Assembly (NCBI GenBank): GCA_002862095.1
Contig: PHSQ01000003.1
Coordinates: 248,001-312,000 of the forward strand
Direction of reading: 5' to 3'
DNA length: 64,000 nt
Source of the DNA: Methylocystis sp. KS32
Lineage (GTDB): Bacteria; Pseudomonadota; Alphaproteobacteria; Rhizobiales; Beijerinckiaceae
Part shown: positions 27,898 to 38,689 of the stretch, one piece after another
How the letters are laid out: every line of letters begins with the position of its first letter
Position numbering within the stretch: the stretch's first letter is position 1
The notes under the pieces: model-generated
Database searches by the model: none
What the model saw: only the letters and a program-made list of their open reading frames with translations
What the model was told of the DNA's origin: nothing
Made by a program: the position numbers and the translations under genes

Positions 27898-28228
27898 GGC
27901 GGTCGCCTTGATCGTCGCGAATGCGCTGGTCTTCCTCGGCCACCCAACGCCACGCGGTCAGGCAGCCCAGGATGAGCCCGACGATGAGAAGCGTCAATGT
28001 CCAGGAATGGGGTCCGGGGTAGCGCTTGTCGAGCCACAGGCCCAGTGCGGCTCCGAGCACGGTTGGCGTCGCGACCGACCAGCCGATCAGTCCCATCATG
28101 CCCAGCCCGTACCACACGCCATGTGCGCCTCGACGTCGCGCTCTCAGCTTTCTGGAAGCCTTGGCTCCCACTTCCTCGGCCAGCGACTGCTGTGACACTG
28201 TCGGATTGTCTTTCTTTTCATCGACCAT
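27890..28228 (-). CDS. atpQ: N-ATPase AtpQ / AtpI-like protein
   Basis: A 112-residue protein with a basic N-terminus and two membrane helices: GLGMMGLIGWSVATPTVLGA with the GLWLDKRYPG motif, then TLTLLIVGLILGCLTAW. This is the AtpQ (AtpI/Mg2+ channel-like) family member of N-ATPases, thought to help assembly or ion supply of Fo. ATG 28228 is chosen because upstream sequence in the frame is not conserved-looking; it overlaps the atpC end by 11 bases. Confidence 0.85.
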   Translation of the reverse strand: MVDEKKDNPTVSQQSLAEEVGAKASRKLRARRRGAHGVWYGLGMMGLIGWSVATPTVLGAALGLWLDKRYPGPHSWTLTLLIVGLILGCLTAWRWVAEEDQRIRDDQGDRHE

Positions 28229-28610
28229 TGTGAAAGGCCGCCATCCGGCGAATAAGATCGCTTTCCATCCGCGCCAGAGAGGAGCGCGTGCTGCGCTCCT
28301 CTTCGTCGAGTGACTTGAATTCACGCTCGACCGCAGCGCGAAGCATTCCCAGATCGGCGCCGGCAATGGCGTTGCGGACGGACACCAACACCTCGGGGCC
28401 TGCCTTCACAAGCAGGCCTTCGTCCACGGCGATGCAGGTTTCGGGCTCGCCCACCCGCTGGTAAGTCAATATTCCGGGCGCGAGCGCGGCGACGCAATCC
28501 AGTCTGCGGGGGAGGATGCCAAAGGAGCCGTCTGGCGTCTCGGCGACAATGCGCGTCACGTCCGCCGCTTGCGCGAAAATCCGATAGGGGAGAAGAATCT
28601 TCAGATTCAT
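28218..28610 (-). CDS. atpC: N-ATPase F1 subunit epsilon
   Basis: A 130-residue epsilon subunit: N-terminal beta sandwich (LKILLPYRIF, then TPDGSFGILPRRLDCVAALAPGILTY), then a short helical C-terminus (EFKSLDEEERSTRSSLARMES). Epsilon couples gamma to the c-ring and can inhibit ATP hydrolysis. It should directly follow atpD in this operon type; here 312 bases separate them. Confidence 0.9.
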   Translation of the reverse strand: MNLKILLPYRIFAQAADVTRIVAETPDGSFGILPRRLDCVAALAPGILTYQRVGEPETCIAVDEGLLVKAGPEVLVSVRNAIAGADLGMLRAAVEREFKSLDEEERSTRSSLARMESDLIRRMAAFHNGR

Positions 28611-28922
28611 ATGTTCTCCGTGTCGCGGGACGGTCGATTCTGAAGTTTAGAGCGCGGCTCGCGAAAAACAGGCCCTGCTTCTTTGCGAGCCGTGCTTCGG
28701 CGCGAACTTTCGCACAGGTCCATAGCTTTTGCGACCGAAATTCGCTCCAACATTTTGAGTTTGAGCGGGAAGCGCGCTGGTTCTAGCGCGTCATAAACGA
28801 GTCTGGCGGCGGGTTCGTCCCTCGCAATGACGGGCGTTGCCTCGGCGCTTGATTGCGTCGCTCCGCACGCAATGACGTGTTCCCCTTTACCGCTCCTGAT
28901 TCTGCTTTGCGGCGCTGTAGAA
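28611..28922. repeat. 312-base gap inside the ATPase operon, with dispersed repeat pieces
   Basis: In N-ATPase operons atpD and atpC are usually adjacent. Here 312 non-coding bases lie between them. They include CTCGCAATGACGGGCG and GATTGCGTCGCTCCGCACGCAATGACG, which match the dispersed palindromic repeat family also seen at 36670, 46470 and 58915. This looks like insertion of a repeat element. No internal promoter or terminator was recognised. Confidence 0.55.
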
Positions 28923-30948
<2,026 letters not shown>

Positions 30949-31008
30949 GAATTGTTGATGCGCTGAGGCGGGAAAGGGATTCCAAGGGCCTGTACGGGAG
31001 ACCCTTGG

Positions 31009-31325
31009 ATGACGGCGAATTTTCTGGGCCACATCAAGGAGATTGAGGACGGCCGCATTCCGGAGATGCCGAGCTATCCGCCCCATTGACGCCATCGGGA
31101 CGCAAAAGGCCATCGCCGCCAGGATCATCGAGAAAAAGGGCCGATTACGTTGTTGCCAGGAAGGAAAATCAGGGCTCGCCGAGCGCCATGGTGGACGGGC
31201 TCGCAGTCGATCGCCGCGCTCCCATGCCTGCGCGCGGACAAGAAAACCGCCGCCGTCTCCAAGGAAACGCGTTTCTACATTCTCTCGCGCTCCATTTCTC
31301 GGCGGATATCATCCCGGTCTTCCGG
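31009..31325 (+). pseudogene. ISAs1-family transposase remnant
   Basis: Fragments in changing frames read as an ISAs1-type transposase: MTANFLGHIKEIEDGRIPEM at the N-terminus, then after a deletion IDAIGTQKAIAARIIEKKG, then ADYVVARKENQGS in a shifted frame, then ETRFYILSRSIS. The family's usual 370 or so residues are reduced to about 100. The element is clearly dead. It sits between the ATPase operon and the DUF992-SmbP gene, one sign that this area has been remodelled by mobile DNA. Confidence 0.75.
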
Positions 31326-31330
31326 GTGGC

Positions 31331-32428
31331 CTATTGCGCCTGCTCCAAATGGCGCAACGCCGCTTCGGCGTGGTTGGTGGCCTCTTCGGCGTAACCCATC
31401 TTGCCGTGTTCCACGGCCTCCTTTAGATGGCGCACGCCTTCCGTCGTATCCGGGTTGGCCCTCTCCGTCGCGCTGGCCCGAGCGTGTTCCAGGGCCGCCT
31501 CGGCGTGGGTCGCCAAACCGTCGGCGTGGCCCATTTTGCCGCGCTTTATGGCTTCCTTCGTGTCGCCGATCGCGTCCAGAAGATGTTCCTCAGCCAGAGC
31601 CATGTGGAAGTGGGTCAAGGCCGCTTCGGCGTGTTTCGTCGCGTTCTCGGCCTGGCCTTTCTTTCCTTTTACGATCGCGGCCGCGAGTTGAGCGACGGCT
31701 TCCTTGGTATGCTTGTTTTTCCTCAACGACTGGGAAGCATCGGCCTCTTTCAAAGCGGCTTCGGCGTGGGTCACGAGGACCTCCGCGCGCCCCTGCCGAC
31801 CCTGCTCGATGGCTTCCTCGCTATCGACCACCGCCTCGGTCAGATAGCCGATCGGGCCAAGCAGACTCTGGTGCTTCATTGGCGGCGGAGGCTGATCGGG
31901 CGCGAAGGCCAGATCGAGGCTTTCGACGCCCGCCGTCCAGCCCAGTCCCATCCCGCTCTCGACATTGAAGGGCTGCAGCGAAATCGTGTTGTTGGAGCCC
32001 CCGACCAGAATGGCGCCGCCGCCGCCCACGCCGACTTTGACGGTCGCCTCGGGGCCCGCGTATCGACCCGCGAGAGCGCCGGGTCCCAGTATGCGCGTCG
32101 CCGCAAGAACGCCCCAAACAAACTCGCCCGGACCATTGAAGCTTAGATTGGCGCCGACCTTGGTCAATTTGCCGATATAATGCTGCGGCGGAGAGCCTTC
32201 CGTTGCGCCCCGATAGACGCAATCGACGGACTGATTTTCCACCAATACCGTCACACCGTTCCCGGAGAGGCGACATTCCAGAAGCCCCACCCGCTCGTCG
32301 GCGATAGACGCGCCGGGCGCCGCCATGGCCAGAAAAACCCCTCCGAAGAAAACCGGTTTCAAATTCGATATATATCCCATTCTCGCAGCTCCAAATTGCA
32401 TTACGGACACGAGCGCGCGTTTTTTCAT
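31331..32428 (-). CDS. DUF992 protein fused to SmbP-like repeats
   Basis: A 365-residue exported protein; ATG 32380 (349 residues) is an alternative start just before the signal peptide (hydrophobic core FFGGVFLAMAAPG). Residues about 45-185 are a DUF992 domain (VGLLECRLSGNG, SVDCVY, YIGKLTKVGANL, GALAGRY, VGGSNNTISLQPF). The C-terminal half has four roughly 45-residue helical units, each with an EA-x5-GK-x-G-x-A stretch and a HAEAAL motif. This pattern is that of SmbP, the small periplasmic metal (copper) binding protein of Nitrosomonas. His residues are regularly spaced. A periplasmic metal-binding or scavenging role is inferred. I know no described protein with this combination. Confidence 0.85.
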   Translation of the reverse strand: MKKRALVSVMQFGAARMGYISNLKPVFFGGVFLAMAAPGASIADERVGLLECRLSGNGVTVLVENQSVDCVYRGATEGSPPQHYIGKLTKVGANLSFNGPGEFVWGVLAATRILGPGALAGRYAGPEATVKVGVGGGGAILVGGSNNTISLQPFNVESGMGLGWTAGVESLDLAFAPDQPPPPMKHQSLLGPIGYLTEAVVDSEEAIEQGRQGRAEVLVTHAEAALKEADASQSLRKNKHTKEAVAQLAAAIVKGKKGQAENATKHAEAALTHFHMALAEEHLLDAIGDTKEAIKRGKMGHADGLATHAEAALEHARASATERANPDTTEGVRHLKEAVEHGKMGYAEEATNHAEAALRHLEQAQ

Positions 32429-32554
32429 CGATCCCCTAATCGTCCCGATGGAGTTTCAACTATTGTTCGACCGTCCAAATACAACCGCCGTGCGACGATT
32501 TAGCTCGGCCTTAACTTGGGCGGCCACGGAGGGGTCGACCGACGCAAGCGACGG

Positions 32555-32640
32555 CCAGAGCAAAATCCGAAAAAGTTGATAGACTTTTTCGATTAGACTT
32601 CGCTCTAGCTTTTTGAATCAGGCGCGATTTCTTATCGACA
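32555..32640. repeat. Palindromic repeat unit (Rhizobiales type)
   Basis: The core is a perfect hairpin CGAAAAAGT (32568-32576) with ACTTTTTCG (32583-32591), with partly complementary outer sequences GAGCAAAATC and GATTAGACTTCGCTC. This fits a well-known class of dispersed intergenic palindromes in Rhizobiales. The 32429-32789 stretch holds no gene. Confidence 0.5.
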
Positions 32641-32789
32641 CAGACGATTCCATCCTCATGAATCCCCTCATTTTTTGAAGCCGACTCAATTTTGTCGCGC
32701 GGGCTCGCCAAACGGTTCGTTAACGAATCGACGGGGATCGCGGGACCATGCGGACGGCGGCGCAACGGATTGAATTCATTCAGAACTAG

Positions 32790-33400
32790 CTCACCTCTCT
32801 GTTCGGCTTGGAGCTTCACGTCAAGCGCGTCTGCTCGCTGGCGAACGCGGTGCTGGGCGTGATGACGAGCGCGGCGCTTGCCGTCGCCGTCATCGGTCAG
32901 GCGTTGGCGCAGGCGCGCGGAAAATCGGGCAAGCAGGTCGTCCGCCCTCCTGAGCAAACAGGGCATCGACGTGTGGGAGTTGTTTCCGCTCTGGATCAAC
33001 GAGGCGATCGGCTCTGGCCGTGATCTCATCGTCGCCATGGACTGGACCGAGTTCGACGGCGACGATCAGTCGACGCTGGTCTTGAGCCTCGTCACCTGGC
33101 GGGAAAGCGCAACGACATCGAGGACGCCTGTCTCGCGCCGCTGAAGCAGGCGCCGCCCGAGGGAACGAAGGTGACGATTCTCGCCGACCGCGGCTTCGGC
33201 GACGTCAAGCTGTTCGGCTTTCTCGAGGAGCTTTGCTTTGGCTACGTCATTCGCTTTCGCGGCGACGCCCAGGTGAGCGCGGCCAATGCCGAGACGCGGC
33301 GCGCCGGGGATTGGCTCGGCGCCGACGGGCGAGCAGAGAATCTCCGCCCAAATCTCGCGGGAGAAGCAGAAGGCCGGCGCGGCCGCGTTTACTTCCATGG
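32790..33400 (+). pseudogene. IS4-type transposase remnant
   Basis: Coding pieces in several frames match an IS4-like transposase: LTSLFGLELHVKRVCSLANA, then after a frameshift LLSKQGIDVWELFPLWI and IVAMDWTEFDGDDQSTLVLS (first catalytic Asp), then after a deletion NDIEDACLAPLKQAP, and TILADRGFGDVKLFGFLEEL with the second catalytic Asp. The C-terminus runs into the end of the vapC remnant. Inactive. Confidence 0.75.
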
Positions 33401-33817
33401 ATTGAAAACCGGGATGCGCACCCGCTCGAAGTCGCTTGCGTCGCGCGTCGCGACCGTCAGGCCGTGATGGAGCGCGGTGGCGGCGATGATAAGATCGGGT
33501 TGCGAAAAGTTATTTCTCGCCTTGCGTCCGTTCTCGACCAGGAGCCGCCATTTGAACAACACGTCCTCGTTCACGGCGAGCACGCGTTGTTCGAACATCT
33601 GACGCGCCTTATGCGCGAGCCAGTCGTTCAATTCGGCGCGTCGCACGGGTTCGGCGACGAGTTCGACGCCGAAGCGAATTTCGGCCCATGTGACGGCGCT
33701 CACATAGAGCAGATCGAGCGGTTGGGCGGCGACGAGGGCTATGACTTTCGCCTCGGATTTCGGGCGGCCTAATTTCGAAAGAATATTCGCATCGAGAAGC
33801 CAACCCCTGTCGGCGGG
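33389..33817 (-). pseudogene. VapC-type PIN toxin, start codon and antitoxin lost
   Basis: Homology to VapC runs from WLLDANILSKLGRPK (near 33810) to the stop, keeping the four acidic PIN residues: Asp in LLDAN, Glu in TWAEIRFG, Asp in SQPDLIIA and Asp in TRDASDF. The frame is closed by a TAG (33818-33820) six codons before LLDAN and has no ATG, GTG or TTG before it; the first usable start is GTG 33703, which would delete the first Asp. No antitoxin gene is upstream. It is best seen as a decayed toxin next to an IS remnant. Confidence 0.65.
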
Positions 33818-33852
33818 CTACCGCCATCGCGCTCGCGCCAGCCTCCCGTCCG

Positions 33853-34497
33853 TTACCCCTGCGCCGCGATCTCTTGCGCCGCCGTGAGTTCGTGGTCCAG
33901 GCGGCCCACTTTCCGCGCCGAGGGGCGTGAGACGATGCGCTCGAAATAACCGGTGATTTCGGGTGTCGCCGGCACGAGGCCGAAGCTCGTGGTCCAGCGC
34001 AGCGCCGTGCCCCAAAGGAGGTCGGCGGCGGTGAGGCGTTCGCCGAAGAGATAGGGGCCCTTGGCGATCTGGGCCTGAATGGCGGACATCACCGCGTCGT
34101 AATCGCCATAGGGGCTGATCCCGCGCGATTCCGGGGCGCGCCCTTGCGAACGGTCGACGATGGCGGGTTCGAAGGCGGAACCATAAAATGCGAGCCAGCG
34201 CAGGTAGGGGCCGCGCAGCGGGTCGCCGATGGCGGGCGCGAGCCGCGCGGCGGGAAAAGCGTCGGCGAGATAAAGGTAAATCGCCACCTGTTCGGTGATA
34301 ACGACGCCGCCATGCTCGATCGCAGGCACTTTGCCGAGCGGATTGATCGCCAGATAGTCGGGCTTTTGCTGTTCGCCGAGTTTCAGGTTCAACAGCCTCG
34401 GCTCATAGGGGGCGCCGAGCTCTTCGAGCAGGATGCGGACGCCGGAAGAGCGGGTTCGGGGCGCGTGATAGAGAGTGATTTTGGCCACATCGGTCAT
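33853..34497 (-). CDS. Glutathione S-transferase
   Basis: A 214-residue cytosolic GST. The N-terminal thioredoxin fold has LYHAPRTRSSGVRILLEELG, with a Ser/Arg-rich active-site loop, the cis-Pro region NPLGKVPAIEHGG, and ITEQVAIYLYLAD. The C-terminal all-alpha domain carries the GERLTAADLLWGTAL N-capping motif with its Asp. ATG 34497 is preferred over an ATG 10 codons upstream because it begins the first strand. The electrophilic substrate cannot be read from the sequence. It is divergent from uvrC. Confidence 0.88.
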   Translation of the reverse strand: MTDVAKITLYHAPRTRSSGVRILLEELGAPYEPRLLNLKLGEQQKPDYLAINPLGKVPAIEHGGVVITEQVAIYLYLADAFPAARLAPAIGDPLRGPYLRWLAFYGSAFEPAIVDRSQGRAPESRGISPYGDYDAVMSAIQAQIAKGPYLFGERLTAADLLWGTALRWTTSFGLVPATPEITGYFERIVSRPSARKVGRLDHELTAAQEIAAQG

Positions 34498-34604
34498 TTT
34501 CGTTCCTTCCCTTGCAAGGGCTGTCAATAGCTTGGCTTTCGGGTCGAAATAATGACCGGAGCGCCGCCCTTTTCATTTTTCGCGGCCGGGCCTAAATCAA
34601 GGGC

Positions 34605-36587
34605 ATGACCCCATCCGCCCGGTCCGATGACGCCCCGCCTCGGGACGACCTGCTCGACGACGACGAGGATTTCGTCCTCGAGGAAAGCTCTGGCCTCGAT
34701 CTCTCGAAGGAGCCGGAGACGCCAGACAGCGTCAAGCGCGGATTTGGGGTCATCAAGGCCCATTGGAAGAACGCGCCCAACGGGCCGGGGGTTTATCGCA
34801 TGATCGCCGAAAACGGCGACGTGCTTTATGTCGGCAAGGCGAAAAACGTCAGGAAGCGGGTCGCGAGCTATACGCGTCTCGCCGGCCATGTGAACCGCAT
34901 CGCCCGGATGATCGCCGCCACTGCGAGCATGGTGTTCATTTCCGTCGAAACGGAGACGGACGCGCTGCTGCTCGAAGCCAATCTCATCAAGCAGCTCAAA
35001 CCGCGCTTCAACGTCTTGATGCGCGACGACAAGTCCTTTCCCTATATTCTGATCGCGCGCGACCACGAGGCGCCGCGAATCACCAAGCATCGCGGCGCGC
35101 GCGCGACGAAGGGCGATTACTTCGGGCCTTTCGCCAGCGTATGGGCGGTCAACCACGCGCTGAACGCGCTGGAGCGCGCCTTTTTGCTGCGTTCCTGCGC
35201 GGACTCGTTTTACGAAAATCGCACCCGGCCCTGTCTGCTTTTCCAGATCAAGCGCTGCGCGGGGCCTTGCACCGGAGAAATCAGCGTCGCCGAATACGCC
35301 GGGCTTGTGAGGGAGGCGAAGGATTTTCTCACCGGCAAGAGCCGCGGCGTGCGCGAGCATCTTGCGGCGGAAATGACCGCCGCCGCCGAACGTCTGGAGT
35401 TCGAACGCGCCGCGCGGCTGCGCGACCGCATCTCCGCACTTTCCGCGATACAGGGCGCGCAGGGCGTCAATCCAAGCACGGTGGAGGAGGCCGACGTTTT
35501 CGCGATAGCGAAGGAGGCGGGGCGTTTCTGCATCGAGGCCTTTTTCTTCCGCGCCTTTCAGAACTGGGGTAATCGCGCCTATTTCCCGCGCGCCGACCAA
35601 AGCCTCTCCGAGGAGGAAGTGCTGGAGGCGTTTCTGACGCAATTCTATGGCGAGCATCCGTCCGCGCCGCTGGTGCTGCTGTCGCATAAGATCGAAGACC
35701 AGGAGGTTGTCTCCGACGCGCTATGCTTGCGCGCGAAGCGGCGGGTGGAAGTTCTGACGCCGCAACGCGGCGAGAAGCGCGAACTGGTGGAGCACGCGCT
35801 CGCCAATGCGCGCCAGACGCTCGGGCGCAAGCTCGCCGAGGACGCCAGCCAGGAAAAGCTGCTGGCGGCGGTGGGCGCGCTGTTCGGCCTCGCCGCCCCG
35901 CCTCGCCGCGTCGAGGTTTACGACAATTCCCACACCAGCGGGCAGCAGGCAATTGGCGCGATGGTCGTCGCGGGCCCATCCGGTTTTATGAAAGCGCATT
36001 ATCGCACATTCAACATAGCGGACGAGTCGATCGCGCCGGGCGACGACTACGCCATGATGCGCGAAGTGCTCGCGCGCCGCTTCGCGCGGCTGGCGAAAAA
36101 CGCGGAGCGCGAAGACGACTCCGATGCGTTTCCTTCAAAACCCGATCTGATTTTGATCGACGGCGGGCGTGGGCAGTTCGACGCGGCGAAGGAAGCCATG
36201 CGGGCGGCGGGCGTCGACGGCGTCACCATCGTCGGCGTGGCCAAGGGCGCGGATCGCAATGCGGGCCGCGAGACCTTCTTCGCCGAGGGCCGCGAGCCTT
36301 TCCGCCTGCCGCCGCACGATCCGGCGCTTTATTTCGTCCAGAGACTGCGCGACGAAGCGCATCGCTTCGCGATCGGGACACATCGGGCGCGGCGCAAAAA
36401 GGCCTTCGTCAGGAATCCGCTCGACGAGATCGCGGGGGTGGGGCCGTCGCGCAAGCGCGCCCTGTTGCTCGCCTTCGGCTCGGCCAAGGCCGTGGCGGGC
36501 GCCGCGCTGTCCGATCTCGAAAAAGTGCCGGGCGTCAACAAGACGACGGCGCGACTCGTGTTCGATCATTTTCAGCGCGCCGATTGA
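34605..36587 (+). CDS. uvrC: Excinuclease ABC subunit C
   Basis: A 660-residue UvrC, which makes the two incisions in nucleotide excision repair. Order of domains: GIY-YIG nuclease (GPGVYRMI ... VLYVGKAKN, about residues 60-140), the Cys-rich linker ([13 protein letters not shown]), UvrBC interaction region ([15 protein letters not shown]), the RNase H-like 3' nuclease part (VEVYDNSH ... [11 protein letters not shown]), and tandem helix-hairpin-helix motifs ([22 protein letters not shown]). The N-terminus has an extra acidic tail of about 50 residues common in Rhizobiales. It stands alone between a divergent GST gene and a convergent hypothetical. Confidence 0.97.
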   Translation: MTPSARSDDAPPRDDLLDDDEDFVLEESSGLDLSKEPETPDSVKRGFGVIKAHWKNAPNGPGVYRMIAENGDVLYVGKAKNVRKRVASYTRLAGHVNRIARMIAATASMVFISVETETDALLLEANLIKQLKPRFNVLMRDDKSFPYILIARDHEAPRITKHRGARATKGDYFGPFASVWAVNHALNALERAFLLRSCADSFYENRTRPCLLFQIKRCAGPCTGEISVAEYAGLVREAKDFLTGKSRGVREHLAAEMTAAAERLEFERAARLRDRISALSAIQGAQGVNPSTVEEADVFAIAKEAGRFCIEAFFFRAFQNWGNRAYFPRADQSLSEEEVLEAFLTQFYGEHPSAPLVLLSHKIEDQEVVSDALCLRAKRRVEVLTPQRGEKRELVEHALANARQTLGRKLAEDASQEKLLAAVGALFGLAAPPRRVEVYDNSHTSGQQAIGAMVVAGPSGFMKAHYRTFNIADESIAPGDDYAMMREVLARRFARLAKNAEREDDSDAFPSKPDLILIDGGRGQFDAAKEAMRAAGVDGVTIVGVAKGADRNAGRETFFAEGREPFRLPPHDPALYFVQRLRDEAHRFAIGTHRARRKKAFVRNPLDEIAGVGPSRKRALLLAFGSAKAVAGAALSDLEKVPGVNKTTARLVFDHFQRAD

Positions 36588-36669
36588 TCCCGCGCGCCAA
36601 TTCCACCGTGTTGTCGTGGTCGCCCGTCATGGCGAGCCTCCCGTCCCGCCGCCCCGCGTCCTGGCGCGT

Positions 36670-36718
36670 GCGGCGAAGCAATCCAGGGCCGGGTCAGCCC
36701 CCTGGATTGCTTCGCCGC
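36670..36718. repeat. Dispersed palindromic repeat after uvrC
   Basis: A perfect 19-bp stem (36670-36688 with 36700-36718) with an 11-base loop contains GCAATCCAGGG and CCCTGGATTGC, followed by TCGCTCCTCGCAATGATG. It is the most complete copy of the repeat family seen in this window. It lies between convergent genes and might stop transcription in both directions, although no T-run is present. Confidence 0.7.
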
Positions 36719-36766
36719 TTCGCTCCTCGCAATGATGGGGGGCGCAATGACGGGGGGCGGAGGGAA

Positions 36767-37159
36767 TTACGCGCCGCCGCAGCTGTGCTCGGCGTCGGGA
36801 AGCTTCCAGCTTTTATGGGTGCGCAGATTGGTTGTGTAATAGACCTTCCCGCGATTGTCGCCCGGCGGGCAGTTCAAGGGCGTGCTGATGAAACACATGC
36901 GCACGCGATCGCCCTTGCGCGATTCTTCTATCGCCGGAACCGTGTCGTAGGAAACCTGATAGCCGCCATTGGCGAAGCGCACCGCGCTGCCGGAATTGGG
37001 GATCGGCGTATTGGTCGCGCCGTCCATGAGACGGGTCTCGATGGATTCGATCGTCGTCGCTACGCAGGCGCCGACGCGGGTCGGCAAAAAGCCGGCTTGC
37101 GCGCTCGCGGTTCCGCCAGCGAGGGCCAGGGCGATTAAAGACAGGCTCGGACGCGGCAT
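36767..37159 (-). CDS. Secreted protein of unknown function
   Basis: A 130-residue protein with a signal peptide (PSLSLIALALAGGTASAQA), cleaved probably after AQA. The mature part has the conserved-looking core TTIESIETRLMD, GSAVRFANGGYQVSYD, DRVRMCFISTPLNCPPGDNRGKVYY, and HSCGGA. Four Cys may form disulphides. It resembles small exported alphaproteobacterial proteins of unknown function. ATG 37159 is chosen because it starts the signal peptide behind GGGAG. It is divergent from the nif operon promoter at 37305. Confidence 0.75.
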   Translation of the reverse strand: MPRPSLSLIALALAGGTASAQAGFLPTRVGACVATTIESIETRLMDGATNTPIPNSGSAVRFANGGYQVSYDTVPAIEESRKGDRVRMCFISTPLNCPPGDNRGKVYYTTNLRTHKSWKLPDAEHSCGGA

Positions 37160-37227
37160 TTCAGGCTCCCTAAAGATCGCGTTCCGCATTGATAGCATAG
37201 CTCCGCGGGACCAGGGCGCGCGCGAAT

Positions 37228-37260
37228 TGTTCGAGTCCATACAATGTGTGTTAGCGGACA
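37228..37260 (+). promoter_or_regulatory. Two tandem NifA upstream activator sequences
   Basis: Two exact TGT-N10-ACA sites follow one another: TGT at 37228-37230 with ACA at 37241-37243, and TGT at 37245-37247 with ACA at 37258-37260. They lie 45-75 bases upstream of the -24 element of the sigma-54 promoter. This is the consensus binding site of the nitrogen fixation activator NifA. Confidence 0.85.
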
Positions 37261-37304
37261 TGAAAATCCCCGCTTTTTCCCCGCTTTCCGTGTGATCGCG
37301 CCCT

Positions 37305-37320
37305 TGGCACGGCGGTTGCT
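37305..37320 (+). promoter_or_regulatory. Sigma-54 promoter of the iscA-nifUSV operon
   Basis: TGGCAC (37305-37310), five bases, then TTGCT (37316-37320): GG and GC are separated by exactly ten bases, an ideal -24/-12 promoter. It lies 42 bases before the iscA start and behind two NifA sites, so RpoN/NifA control of the iscA-nifU-nifS-nifV-cysE-nifW-fixABCX operon is well supported. Confidence 0.92.
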
Positions 37321-37361
37321 TTTCGTTCGACGCCACTGAACTTTCGGACGGAGCAACCCTC

Positions 37362-37682
37362 ATGATCCAGCTTACGGATAGCGCTTTGAGCGCAGTGCGG
37401 TCGGCGATCGCCGGCGCCGGACCCGACGTCGAAGGCCTCCGCATCATGGTGGAGGCAGGCGGCTGCGCGGGCTTCAAATATATGATGGGCCTCGTCAACG
37501 AGACCAACCCCAGCGACCTCTTGATCGAGCGCGACGGCGTCAAGGTGTTCATCGAGGAAGGCAGCCTCGCTTATCTCGAAGGCGCGAAGGTCGATTTCGT
37601 CATCAGTCTGGAGGGCTCTGGCTTCACCTTCGACAATCCGCAAGCCAAGTCGAGCTGCTCCTGCGGCAAATCCTTCGGTTAA
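37362..37682 (+). CDS. iscA: nif-specific IscA / HesB-type Fe-S assembly protein
   Basis: A 106-residue A-type carrier. The three ligand cysteines are present: one in [10 protein letters not shown] and two in [11 protein letters not shown]-type proteins deliver Fe or Fe-S clusters to target proteins, here nitrogenase components. It is the first gene behind the sigma-54/NifA promoter and precedes nifU by 22 bases. A second nif-linked A-type protein is encoded at 63117-63461. Confidence 0.93.
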   Translation: MIQLTDSALSAVRSAIAGAGPDVEGLRIMVEAGGCAGFKYMMGLVNETNPSDLLIERDGVKVFIEEGSLAYLEGAKVDFVISLEGSGFTFDNPQAKSSCSCGKSFG

Positions 37683-37704
37683 GCGGATTCAAGGAGAAGT
37701 CGCG

Positions 37705-38679
37705 ATGTGGGACTATACCGACAAGGTCAAGGATTACTTCTTCAATCCAAAAAACGCCGGCGTGCTCGCCGAAGCCAACGCCATCGGCGAGGTCGGCGCC
37801 ATCGCCTGCGGAGACGCGCTCAAACTGATGTTGAGCGTGGACCCCGAGAGCGAGATCATTCGCGAGGCTAAATTCCAGACCTTCGGCTGCGGATCGGCCA
37901 TCGCCTCCTCTTCGGCGCTCACCGAAATCATCATCGGCAAGACGCTGGACGACGCGCTCAAGATCACCAATCAGGACATAGCGGATTTTCTCGGCGGTCT
38001 GCCGCCGGAGAAAATGCACTGCTCGGTCATGGGATACGAGGCGTTGCAATCGGCTGTCGCCAATTATCGCGGCGAGGTCTGGAAAGACGATCACGAGGAA
38101 GGCGAACTCGTCTGCAAATGCTTCGGCGTGGACGCGGGCCTGATCGAGCGCGCGATCAAGATGAACAAGCTCACGACCGTCGAGCAGGTCACGGATTACA
38201 CCAAGGCCGGCGGCGGCTGCCTCACCTGTTTCGACAAGCTCGAAGAGATTTTGGCCAGGACCAATGCGGAATTGGTTGCGGAAGGCGTGCTCGCCGAACA
38301 TGACGCCTATCGCGTCGGCGCGGCGGACCCCAAGAAAATCAAGGAAAAGGCGCAGGCCGCCAAGGAGCGGGAGAGCTTGACGCAAATTTCTCCACTCGCG
38401 CCTGCGTCGCCCTTGCCGCCGCTCTCGGCCGGTCTGACCAATTTGCAGAAAATCCGCCTCATCGAAGAGACCATCGAGGAACTCCGGCCATATCTGCGCA
38501 AGGACGGCGGCGACTGCGAATTGGTCGATGTCGAGGGCTCCAATGTATTGGTCAAACTCGCGGGCGCCTGCGTCGGCTGCCAGATGTCCAGCGTCACCAT
38601 TTCCGGAATCCAGGAACGGCTGATGGCCAAGCTTGGCTTTCCCGTCCGCGTCGTCCCGGTCGGACGCAATGCGCATTAG
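37705..38679 (+). CDS. nifU: Fe-S cluster scaffold NifU
   Basis: A 324-residue three-part NifU. Residues about 1-125 are the IscU-like scaffold, with Cys in [15 protein letters not shown] and MHCSVMGY. The centre is a [2Fe-2S] ferredoxin-type domain with Cys137, Cys139, Cys172 and Cys175. The C-terminal Nfu domain carries Cys289 and Cys292 in GACVGCQM. NifU builds clusters with sulphur from NifS for nitrogenase maturation. It is followed 10 bases later by nifS. Confidence 0.97.
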   Translation: MWDYTDKVKDYFFNPKNAGVLAEANAIGEVGAIACGDALKLMLSVDPESEIIREAKFQTFGCGSAIASSSALTEIIIGKTLDDALKITNQDIADFLGGLPPEKMHCSVMGYEALQSAVANYRGEVWKDDHEEGELVCKCFGVDAGLIERAIKMNKLTTVEQVTDYTKAGGGCLTCFDKLEEILARTNAELVAEGVLAEHDAYRVGAADPKKIKEKAQAAKERESLTQISPLAPASPLPPLSAGLTNLQKIRLIEETIEELRPYLRKDGGDCELVDVEGSNVLVKLAGACVGCQMSSVTISGIQERLMAKLGFPVRVVPVGRNAH

Positions 38680-38689
38680 GGAGCGAGAC

